A model generated the notes under the pieces. It saw only the letters and a list, made by a program, of their open reading frames with translations. It was not told the DNA's origin and ran no database searches. 64,000 bases of DNA from Metopolophium dirhodum. Taxonomy: Eukaryota; Arthropoda; Insecta; Hemiptera; Aphididae. How positions within the stretch are numbered: position 1 is the first letter of the stretch; every line of letters begins with the position of its first letter. Both the position numbers and the translations under genes were made by a program. Positions 36,601 to 49,500 of the stretch are shown here, in pieces. The stretch is taken from assembly GCF_019925205.1 (NCBI RefSeq), contig NC_083568.1, positions 23,558,393 through 23,622,392 of the forward strand, read 5' to 3'.

Positions 36601-39600
36601 TCTCTATACGAACATGTTGAATGAGACTTCTACCGGTCTGATAGAACTCGCCCAACACTTCAGATCGGCTGTTGATTTCGGCGTTGTGTTCTTGGTGACG
36701 CAGTATGAGCATTTCCGCTCCGCTCACCTCTTGGCTGAGCATTGGCGACGTGATTTTCGCAATGGTTTCGTTTATCCACGCACTAAGTGTCCGTTCGATA
36801 TCATTAAAAAATAAACAAAATACACGCTATTAGAAATAAACTAAGTATTACATTTCGAAGTTACTCACATCAAGTGTCTATACTGATCAAAGTAAGACTG
36901 CAAGTGTTCTGCTTGGTTCAGCTTGCTCTTTCTTTGACTCGCGTTTTCTAGTAACGTGGTCCAAGCATCCACTGCTTCTTCCTGCTTTACTTCGATGTGA
37001 TCTTTGGCATCCGGAAACATGGCTGACAACCGACCGGCTTCTTGTACGACGCATTCCACCTGATGGGTAATAATAAAATATAAATCAAATGTAAACAATT
37101 ATACCTAGTTTGTATTTTTTAATAAAACAGTACTTGTTCTTTGACTGCGGCGAGGTCTGCTTCAAAACCTTGATGCTTTTGGATTAGGGTTTGTATTGTA
37201 TCTAAATCATGGCCGTAATCTTCAGCAGCTAACAATCCACCCTTTTCTTGAATCCAGCTGATGGTTTCATCGGCGGTTCGGTCGAATACATGCACTTGTT
37301 TAGCACCCATCAAAGCCTAAAATGTTAACATTTTTATTTAATTATATTTTGCGGACACAAGTCAAATTGCAATAATTTATAGACAACAACAATCATAATA
37401 AAACGATTTCTGATTGACATTATTGTATTTTATATAATTAATACACTGACAAGGTGGTATAGTATATCTAACGAGTGTATACTACAACAAAATCCTTTTC
37501 AGTAAAATTAAGATTAACGTTAAATATTAGCTGTAATTAATTATGATTATTCTTGTGAATAATATAAAACACAAAATTTTCATAAAATACTATTGTGGTA
37601 TATACTTTACAATAACAACACAACATCAATAGTACATTTTAGAGAAAGATTATTTGAGAATAAAATGTTTATAATTGAAAATAAAATTAATTTTGACAGA
37701 TAGGTTTTTATTTTTAGTCCTTAAAGCAATAACAGTACCATTCCAATAATCCATCTATTATTTAATTTGTGAACTAAAGTTATTATTATTATTGTATTTA
37801 TAATACAATTATTAATGAATGATATGTTTTAACATAAATTATTATGGAATTGACCAACCCATGGCAAGTAACTTAATGCTTGTAGTATTATTTTTATTTT
37901 GTTATTACTAAACGGTATTATTACAAGTGGATTTATGGTTGTTTTGATTTACTTTATACATTAATACTCCTTGAATTATACACAATATTAAGGTTTTTGT
38001 GTAATAAAATATAAGAAATATTATGCTATACATTTATAATAATCTAAATATTCTTTCTACTATACCTAAGATGTGTACAGTGTACATGCACACACAAAAA
38101 AAACCACACATCATAGTAAGGTCGATACATTTATCGCTTCGGAATTTAAAACATATTTACCTCTTGTCTAGCATTCGCTAACTCTTTTAAATCATCCCAT
38201 AGTTGCTGAGTGTCTTCTAATCTTATTCTAATTTGATCTTGTTCAGGATTATTTTCTTCAAGTAACTTATGAGCAATAGTTATGCAACTTGAGATACGCC
38301 CTTCACTACCATTTAAACCGCTCATGAAGCTTTCAAATGCCTAAAATATAGATTAAAATTATAGACTAAAAGTATGTATTTTTATTTTTTAAGTCAATTA
38401 CTTGGATCAAAAGTTCCACATGCTCTACATCTCGACCATAATCTTCTGAAGCAGCAACCGTTGTTTGATCTCCTATCCATTCGGCAACGTCTTCCGCTTC
38501 TCGAATAAACTTATAGAACTTGCGACTCTCTACTAATCTTGTTGCTCTTCTCTTATTTAATGTACAGAGCTCTGTGTAAACTTCTTCGATATCAGTCTAA
38601 AAAAAGGTCAATTAATAATTATAATGTAAAATGGATTTTTTTTTCTGTTTTACCTGTTTGCGTAATATATTTTCAGAATCAAAATGTGATCGATTTACAA
38701 GATTCCTACTTAATTTTGCTAATCTTTCAAGAGTGTGTTGGAATGTGTTCAGTTCTCTTTCTATTCCTTCAAGTTTTTTCATAAGAGTTTGTACAGAGTC
38801 TTCATCTCTACCATAGTCGTTAGATGCCAATAAAGGATATTTTTCTTTTAACCAAACTTCAGCTTCATTTGCTTCCGCATAGAACTATAGAATTAGGAAT
38901 ATATTTAGATATATTAGTTTTAATAATAATAAATTAATTCAATTGCATTCGAATAATTAATACTAACCATTTGTGATTCGTAAGCATCTAATAATTTTTG
39001 TTTTCTGATCTTGGATTGTTCTTTAAGTTGGGACATCTTTTCTTGAAGGACACTATAATTTATTTCAATTTGTTGTGATGCAAAATGACCACTACGAACC
39101 ATTTGCTGACCTCTGTCGACTAACGCTGCAATTACTGGTTCATGAGATATTAATTCAGCATCTAAAGCCTTAAAAAAAAAAAAATGATTGTTCAAGAATT
39201 ATTATAGGTACCTATATAATATTATAGATTTATTGTTTAGTAAATTATTTTATAATATCACTTACCTGATGTTTATTTTGTAATGCCTGTACTGAGTGTA
39301 GGCTTGTGCCAAAATCATGAGAGTTAATTTGTAGTTCCTTGTCATTAATCCAAGTAACTTCTTCTTCGATATCTCGTGATAGCCTATAATTTATTAGAGC
39401 ATCTTCTAGATTATCCCTTCGTATTTGCATTGGCTCTTGAAGAGAATTATATCTGTAAATCATTCAAATTAGTTTTGACAAAATAAACGATGCAAGTTTG
39501 CTTTTGTTACACACCTCTTAAGAACTGCCTGAGATTTTTCTTGTATCTCATCCTTCATAAAATGATCAGAATTTTGAAATGTCAGAGCAGTATCTTTTAG

Positions 39601-40525
39601 AGATTGACAAGCTTCACCATGACTATGAACATCATTCTCTAACAGTGAATGTCTTTTCAACAGGTTTACAACACTTTGCAAATCTTTTCCGTGGTCTTCA
39701 GATTGCAATTGCATTTCTACTTCTTCTGTCCAAGCTTCGAGTTCTTCTAATGTGCGGTTAAATAATAATGCCTAAAAGTATAATATTTTTATGATAAATT
39801 GATAACTTTTATTAATATTTTACAAATGTAAAAGTAATTCTTACTTGATAAGCATCCTGTAATCGTTGTTTTTTAAGAGAACTCATCTCTTGCAAAAGTC
39901 TCCATTTCGTTTCAAGTTCATCTAATCTTACTCGAATCTCCATACTCGCAAAATGACCACTACTGATCAAGTTTTCACCTTCAGTACAAATAGCATTAAC
40001 ACGAGTACGGTTAGCAATTAATTCTGAATCAAAAGTAGCATGTTTTTGCATTTTTCGCTGTAAGTTAGTAGGATCTCTGTAACTTTCATCTCCAGCTACT
40101 TGTTGTTTTTGAATTATCCATCCTTCCACCTAAAATTATAAATGTAAAAATAATTTTAGTTTTTATAATATGTTTTTCATTAAGTTATTCGATTTTATTT
40201 ACCTCATACATATTTCTTAAGAACTGTTGTAAAAGTCTGGAATCGTTTAGACGTCTTTTGCGAGAAGCTGTTGCTTCTTTAAGTCTATCTCTTCTATTAC
40301 ATATGCTGACTAATCGACCTTGTATTCCATTGCTGTCATAGTGTTGGCCTGTGACGAGATCTAAAGCATACTTTTCTAATTCTTCAACTTTGACTAGCTG
40401 TGCTGTTAACGTTTTTTCAAAAGCTTCGTGTTTTCGTATTAACTCTTCCACGCTTGACAATGATTCCTACATTTTTTGAAAATTTTTATTTTTATTTTAA
40501 TAATTTTAAAGAAGTAAATAACTGA

Positions 40526-40559
<34 letters not shown>

Positions 40560-43500
40560 GTTACTCTATTAGTTACTTACCCCTAGGTCGTCATTACTCA
40601 AAAATGCTTCTTTTGATGCTAACCAATTGTCCACTTGATCTGCTTGATTTTTGAATATTTGTAGTTCTAAAGCTTGGCTTAACATAGTTCTTCTTTCTTC
40701 CCAAGCTGCACTCAATGTTCTGCGTAGTTCATCGAGATGAGCAAGTTCTTTCTCAGGAATTGGATTTATTTTCAACCCAGATTCCTTTAATGTTTTAAAG
40801 TGTTCTTGGCGTCCATTGATTTCAGCTTTTCTTTCTTGGTTTAATTCTAATAAAGCTTTTGCTTCAGCCATATTCGTGGGCATATCATGTCCTTTAATTT
40901 TCTTAATTGAATCAACAACCCAAAGTTCAGCTTCTTTTAACTCTGATAAAAACTTTTCTCTAATATATGCATCATTTAAAGCTTCTCGTCGTTTTTTCGA
41001 CAACATATGCAAGTTTCTCCAGTTATCTTGTAGTTCAGACAGTTTAGCTTTGATTGGAGAAGACATATCTGGATATTTTTGAATGAGGCGCCTGCATTCA
41101 GATTCATGTTCTTTTGTTTTCCCTTCAATGGCTGTCATATCTCGTTCTAGAGCATCCTGTTTTCTTTGTAATTGCTCAACACCACCCAGATTCTTGCCAG
41201 TTTCATTGCTTGACATTGCAAGTGCTTTTTCACTTACCCGCTGCAAAGTATCGTCAACATCCCGATTGAATGAATGTATTTCTAGGGCTCCATTTAGGTG
41301 TTCTCTATATTCACTTAAAGCTCCTTGAAGTGCCTTCCACCTAATAAAACATAGTTCTTGATTAATTTATGAACTTATTTATGATATTACATTATATTAT
41401 ATTAATATATATTCTTAATCAACTAATTTATTCATACTTATTGTTTAGATTTTGACGACGTTGTTGTATTGACTGCGTATCACTACGCCCTTGTCTAATA
41501 AGTTTATCAGCCAAATTATTAATTGTTTCTATTTTTCCTTCATCAACTCGATTATCAATGTCTTCGAGTTTCCTTTGCAACGCTAAACAATGTTCGTAAT
41601 CTAAACCCATTTCTCCAGCTTGGACCATCATTTCCTACAAATAAATGTCATTATATATTTTATTGTTGTATATGAATGTACAAATGTAAAATTAAATCTA
41701 TTAAAAATAATATAATCTTACTTTGTCTCTAATCCACGTTTCAACCTTGTCAACTTGGTTATTAAATTCTAAGATATCTTGAGCTTCTTCTAAACCTCTG
41801 CCCTTTTCATTAGTTTCTTGTAACAAATTTCTCCACAAAACTAAAAGCTTTCCTAAAGAATCTTGAATGTCCTTTGAGTTTTTGTGCTTCTTTTCGACCA
41901 ACATATCAGCTATACAAATAAACAAATAAAAGTATATACTTACTAAATAATATATTGTAAAAAAAAAATGTACTATTTTTAAAAGCATACCATTATTTTT
42001 TATAGAATTAATTCTTCCTTGGTTAGCAGTAAGTTCAGCTTGGAAAGCTTGATGTTTTTGTAATTTTTTGATTTTGTCTTCCAAATTATTAACATCACCT
42101 TTGCTAATTTCCACATCCAACTTTTTGCGTTTTTCACTGATCCATGATTCAGCTTCTCCAACATCACGTAGAAATTGAGCATGCAATAAAGCATCATCTA
42201 ACTTTTGTTTTCTTAAAATGCTTAGTTTTCGAATTTGCGCTCGCCTAGCTAAAACTTCATTCAGTCTTTTAGATATCAAATCACTTTCAAAATGATTTTG
42301 ACTGAGTAATTTATGGCAGTGATCTTGTAAGAGGGAAATTTTTTCCTCTTGAGTTTCAAATAATTTTTCAAAACCTTCATGTTTTTTTACCAACGAAGCT
42401 ACTTGATCCACAGTATTTCCTAAGACAAATAAAGTTAATAAAACCGATTATAGAATTGCATTTTTATTATTTTTGTATTTTATTAATAAATATAAATAAA
42501 AATACCATATTCTAAACTTGCTAATGCTACTTCTTGAGTGTTGCAAATTGTATCTATTTGTTTAGCATCACGGAGGAAGAATTGCAAATCAATAAGTTGA
42601 TCAAGATGAACTTTCTTATGATGCCAAGATGAATGCAATTGATGTCGTTCTTCCAATAAATGATTGCGTTTTTCTTGAATTTCCTGTATACACATTTTAA
42701 AATTTAACAGTAGCTCAAAAAAATATTTATTTAATCAAAATAAAAATAAATGCTGTTTTTGATTTTATGTCATCAGTTACAATAAAAAAACAAAAATTTA
42801 AAATTTGAAATTTGTCGCTTGAAACAATACCGTACTACACGCTACTGATTAAGTGGTTTTTATTGTTTTTTAATTAAGTAATATTATTTACTATTTAGTA
42901 TTTACTACTATTTAGGTACCTACTTCAATTATTATTATTAGGTAGTTGTTTTAACTTAAATTATTTATCAAAAGAAGTTTTCATTTATTTTATTTTATAT
43001 TATCAAGGAAAATCTTAAATCACTTTTACTTGTTATTAATTTTTTTTAAAAGTTGCTTTTATTTGTAACTTTTTTTGATATTTTTTAAAACAAATAAATT
43101 GTTTCAAGTCACTATTGAAGTATTTTAATTTACAATGAAGGCAAGTTTAAACAAGTTTCAGGTGACTTATAACAACAGTTTTTATTTTTTTACCCATTAA
43201 ATTTTTTACAAAGTATTAAGTGTTTAGGTTAGGTAGGGCCTAATGCGACCACAAATAATTTTTTTTGCAGATATCTGCGATTATTTTTTCAACTAAGAAT
43301 AAGAAAATCATGTCAATTCACCCAGATTGAAAGTAGTATACATTTTTTGTGATATTAAATTAAATTATTTATCAATAATTCACGAATATCATAATTCAAC
43401 ATTAATATAATATAATGTAAAATTGTTTATATTTTTTAATTAAATTTTTGAATAATAAATATAACATGTAAATATTTTTGGTGGTATAGCCAAGATTATG

Positions 43501-46500
43501 ATCTGTCGAGATTGTGATTTGTCAGGATTTGGTATGATTTTGACCCAGACCCATGTATATACACTTACATTTGCTGCAAAATGACCTCCTTGTACTAATG
43601 CTTCGCCAAGATCAGCAACAGTTTGAAAAGTTTCTTCTCTAGCTTCTATTTCAGCTTTCACAGCTTCGTGTTCTCCTTTTAAAAGCTGTGCACTTGCTGC
43701 ATCTCTTACTTTTTCTTCTGTTAACATAGTAGCCCTCAAACTACTAGACCAATTGACTAGATCTCTGACCTATGACACAATCAGTGTAAAAATACATTAT
43801 GCAAATCAAAATGAAAGAAAAAAAAACAACAAAATTTACTTGAGCTAAAAATCTATGCAAATCACAGCTGGCTTGTAAAGCTTCTCGCCTGTGTGCAGAG
43901 CGATCCTGAAGTGAAGTCCAACTTCGAACTACGGTTTCTTGTTGCTTTGCAATATGAGAAGCATTTGACCCAGGGTAGAGTGTTTGTAACTTAACTGCAT
44001 CTTCCACTAAAATCTAATATGGAAATAAAAATTTAATAAACATGTAAATTTACTTCAGTATTGTGTTTGTTTACCTGAAGTTGTGCTTCTAAAGCAACAA
44101 GATCATTTTCAAATCCTTCATGCTTTCTGATCAAAGTTAATACTGAGTTTAAATCTCTTCCTAAATCATCAGAAATAGTTGCGTCTTTATCATTAATCCG
44201 AGATAATGCATCAGCTACATCTCTATGAAATCTATGAATCTCTCCAGCAGCTTTAAGGCGTTTTTCTCGATTTTCTATTGTAACTATTAGTTGTTGCCAT
44301 AGTTCACTAATCTCTTCTTGCCGTTTCTCAATTTCAGATGTATACTCTGAATCGTTTGCTACTAATTTATTAGCAAGATCTTCACACTGTTTAAATCTTT
44401 TAGATCCTGTTTCCACCCGGTGTTTGAGATCATCAAATTTGTTTTGTAACACCTATTATTGAATTAATTATATTAAAATACAAGTTATTTTAATTATATA
44501 TTTGAATACGTACCAAAAGATGTTCAAAGTCTTGGCCATAGTCTTCAGATGATGCAGCTTGCATATTATCTCGAATCCATTGTTCAAGTTCATAATTCTC
44601 AATCAAATATTCATGTCTAAAATAGGTAAGACAAATAAATTAGTACAGTTTAATTAAATTAAGTATAGAAGAATTGTATTTTTTACCTGCACATGCTTTC
44701 AACTAATCTATGTTGCCTTGCTGTTGCTAATTTTTGTAATAGTTTAAATTGTTCACAAATATATTGCTGTTTAGACGATATAGCTTTAATATCTGGATGT
44801 TTCAAGTTCATCATATTATTTCCAGTGTGACACATTTCTTTGACAATACCCTCATATGTATCAATTTCTAGTTCTAAAGCCTACAAGATACAAATATACA
44901 ATAAAACCATTAACCAACATGAGTATACAGTGATAAATAAAAATAAAAATATATATTCATCTTCATCATACCTTATGTTTTGTCAGAAGTTTAGATGCTG
45001 CATCTCTATCTCGACCACAATCTGTAGAAGATAACATATTATTTTTTTCTAGTAGCCAACTTTCAATTTCACTCGCTTCAAAGAAGAATTGTTGAGCTTT
45101 TAGATTTAATTCTAGTTTGCGACTTCTATCCTCGCCTTTGGCTAATAGATCTTGCCATGCATCTTTGAGTCCAGTACATAATGAAGAAACCTAAACAAAT
45201 TAATGTTTAATGTTAGGTTTAATTTTAAAACAATAACTATAAAAATTAAAAAAATGATACACTACCTGTTTAGTTTCTGGATGTTTCTGATGAATTAACG
45301 ATTGACCTGACTCTAGGGTTTTATTGATCATAGGTTGATGACCTTGTATTTCTGCTTCTAGTTTTTTGTGTTTTTTGTACAATGTTTGCGATTGGTGAAG
45401 ATCAGTACCCAACTCACCAGACTCGACAAGTGGTAAATGTTCTCGTATCCAACTAAGTTCAGCCTCTAACTCAAAACCAAATTTGTGAAAACGTAATGAT
45501 TCATCCAAAGCTTCTTTTCTAAGCTTAAGTGGTTTATCCAATCCATTAAACCTGAACCATTAATAACAACATGACATTAAATATAAATTATGTTATTACA
45601 AAATAGACGAGCAAATTATAAAACAAATACTTACATTTGTTGGCATTTTTTACTAGATTGTAATATATTTTCAGCATCAAAATGACCGTCTTGAGCCATT
45701 TCTTCACCGGCAAATACTAAATCGTCAATTTTTTGTTTCCAATGTTGTATTTCAGTTTCTACAACTTGATGATTTTTAAGAAGTTGTTTGCAATGTCGTA
45801 AATCTGTTCCCACTTGTTGTGATTGTAAGTCCTTTTTTAGCTCTTCGTGTTTGAAATATGCATCATCTAATGTTCTGTTATAAGTATGCTGGGCTGCTGC
45901 TTGTCTTAAACATCTGCCTTTTTCCACACTAACTTCGACCAATTTTTTCCAGTCATTATTTAATTCTGATAACTTTGTTTTTACTTCATCTTTTCGGTAA
46001 TTCTCTTCGTTAATCAAACCTTGACCACACTGAAAAATAAATTATATTAGTATATAATATTTTGAATAAATCCACAATGTGGAATGATAAATGTAAAAAT
46101 CTAGTTTACTTTATTGATATTCCTTAGTTGACCCTCATTTGCACGTAATTCACATTCAAATGCTTCATGTTTTTGAAGTTTTCTTTCAATATTTGTAAGA
46201 TCTCGATATGATTCGTCACTTGCTGTTTTCAACTTATCTGTTAGCCACGTTTTAAGATCATCCACATCTGCTCGGAAAGCTTGATAATTTCTGCTTGCTA
46301 TCAAAGCATTTCTCCTCACTGCTGCTTGGTCTTTTACCAAATTCCTTCGATGCAAAACTGCTTCTTTACGTTTATCAACACTACAAATTATGATCATTTA
46401 GATTCTAAACTTAAGAATGTATTATTTTTATTTGAAGTAGATAATAATCTACTTACTGGTTAGTATCATAATGGTTAGCTGAAATCAGTTTGTTTGCCAT

Positions 46501-49500
46501 TTCACAGAAAGTTTTTAATCTTTCATCTTGTGCATAAAGTGAATTTTCAAAATCTTCATGTCGTTTTAACAGCGCCTCAACATCATCAACAGACCCCTTT
46601 AAAAAAAATATTTATTTAATAACTTAAAATATATTTTAAATATTAATATCTCTTCTTACTCCTAAATCAGCATATTCCAAAAACATTTCGCTACCAGAAG
46701 TAGCTGCATCAATATGATCTGCTTCTTTATTAAATATTTGTAATGCTAAACATTGTTTTATCCATTCCTTTTTTTGAGCCCATTCTTCGGTAATATTATT
46801 TACTTCTGTAGTTAATTTATTGTTGCGTTCTTTGACTTCGTTACTACTACAGTTACCAGATGATAATAGTTGTCTACCCAGTTCTGAAACTTCTCTTACT
46901 TCATCTTCATGAGCTCTGATATCATCGCCCAGTTCCTATTATAAAAATATATTATTTTAGGAGTGTTGGTTTTTATGGAAGATAATATTTTAAAAAAATA
47001 TGTAATACTTGATGATTTTTTAGTAGATTTTCTGCTGTTACAACATCACGAGCAGAATTATCAGTGTTCACCAATTCTTTTACTGAAGACAACCAATTTA
47101 AGAGATTTTTTGAGCTATTCATGAAAATTTGCTGCCCAACAGCACTTTCTAAACGCGATCTTCGGTCCAAAGCTTTGTTCTTTACATTTTGCCATAAAGC
47201 TTGAACTTCTTTTTGTCTTTGAATTACATTTTCTAAAAGAATAAATTATAAAAATAAGTCAACGATTATCAACTGTTTATGAATTCTGTGTCAGACATAC
47301 CTTTTTCATTAGGATAAGAAACCTTCACTGAATTAGCCAATAAATTAACCCTGTTTACTTTTTCTTCCACCGGAGCTAATTCTCTTTCTAAATTTAAATG
47401 TCGTCTCTGTAGTGCTTGTATAGTTTTTAAGTCTAATCCTACTTCAGCGCCATCAAGTTTATCCATTTTTTCTGTCATCCAATCCCTGGCTTCACCACAA
47501 GTTTTTTCAAATAGTTCCACACTGAATCAAAAATGTTTATTTTTAATACATCTAAATGTTTAGTATTTATATATAAATTTAAAGTATATAATACCTAAGA
47601 GCTCCTTCTAAACTCTTTTCTTTTTGTGCTTTCAGCCAATTTAGATGATCCCACAGTGTATGTATTTGATTTTGTCTGTTGGTAATCATATCAAGCTGAC
47701 TGTGTCCAAGGTTGGCAAAATCTTTAACCGCCCGATCAATATCTTCAACACGTTTGTTACTCGCAGATAAATCAGTTAAGAATTTCTATAACACAATTTC
47801 ATCAATAAAACATAATAAACAAAATACTAAAAAACCTGATTGTAGTTGCAATGTATATACCTCATATTTTCTTTTAGCAGATTCAACCGTGTCTAATTTA
47901 TCTTCAGCCTTTAGTAATTTTTCTTTGTCTTTAATCCATTTTTCAAAATCATCACATTCTCGATAAAATCCATAAAGACAAATAGAGTCTTCCAAAAGGG
48001 CATGGCGCTTTTTTGCTAAGTCTTGTGACTTTGTGTAAGTCTCATTAATGTTTGTTATACGTTTTTCAATACTTCTTTCATTGTTAAGATTAGTATCATC
48101 ATTCTTTGTTGGCTCTATATAAAAAAGTTTTATGAATAATAAAATACATTTTATTTATAGCATTTTAATATGTTTACCATCTTTTTCTGGAGTTCTAGTT
48201 TTCTTAACTCGAACCTTTTGTTTCACCATTTTGACTTTGGGAACTTTTCTTGTACTTTTTACTACGTGCGGCCTTCTAACTGATACTTGCATAATTTTAG
48301 GCTCAACCTCGCAAACGTAGTTGGCTGGAACAAAACCATCTTGGCCGTTTAGTTTTCTTACACTCCACCAATCTGGGTTTGTTTTATTTAGCAAGAACAT
48401 CACCTATAACAGAACATTATTTTTATTTTTCTATTCTAAATCTTATTTTAATAATTTATATACCTCTCCTTTGGTCATTGTCATGCCTTGTCCATTAAAT
48501 GGGTACAGACTTTTTACTTGAGGTACTTGTCGTTCTTCTACAACAGTTCGGTGTTCAACATGTTCGATTATTTCTTCTTCTAAGACTTCTTGAGGAAGTA
48601 ACCTAGTTTCAAACACCCATTCTTCTATTGGTTCAGCTTGAACTTTTTGATTTGTATCATTGGACAACTGAAATTTTGAATTTGTACTTTCATTAATATT
48701 TGTTCAAATCATATATTCTAATATAAATTAAATTACCAAAATATTTGATATTCCTGCTTTGACTAAATTGTCAGCTTGTGTATTCAATGACTGTATGTCT
48801 CCTTGATACGCATCTAACTCTTCTTCAAGTATTTTGTGTCTAGCCAACAGAGCTTGTGCACTTGGTTCATCGACTCCGTGGTCAGAAGTACTTAGCACTG
48901 TTAAATGCTCATGTAACCAAGATTCTGTTTCATTTGCATCAGCATAAAACTAAAAATATGTATATGATAATATAAATATAAAATTTAAAAATTAACAAAT
49001 AACAAATTACTTGATAAGCTTCAGCTGCATCTTGCAATTGCTTAGTTCTCAATTGTGATAAGCTATTTAATGAATTCCAATTGCTTTGTAAAGAATCAAC
49101 CCTCGATTGAACTTCTGAAGGTTCACTGGCATTTATACTCAGACCTGATTTGCATATTTGATCAGTTTTTTGACGATGCACTTTCATCTCATCAAGTAAA
49201 ACCTAATAAAACTATTGTATTACAATATGAACACTAAAAATGTTATTAATCATTAATAACGAACCTTATGTTTTTGTTGTAAACTTAATACGCCTCTCAA
49301 ATCTTTTGCCGAAATGTCAGCCCTACAAATTCGCTGCTTTTCGACAAGCCAAGCTTCTTCATCTTCATGGTCTTCAATGAACTGATAGAAGTTCCTTGCT
49401 TCTTCTAGTCTAGCTCTTCTTTCTTTACTTAGTTCAGACAACCTGAAAAAATTATATAATGAGTATACTTTGACTTTTACTTTAAAAACATTTATGCTGG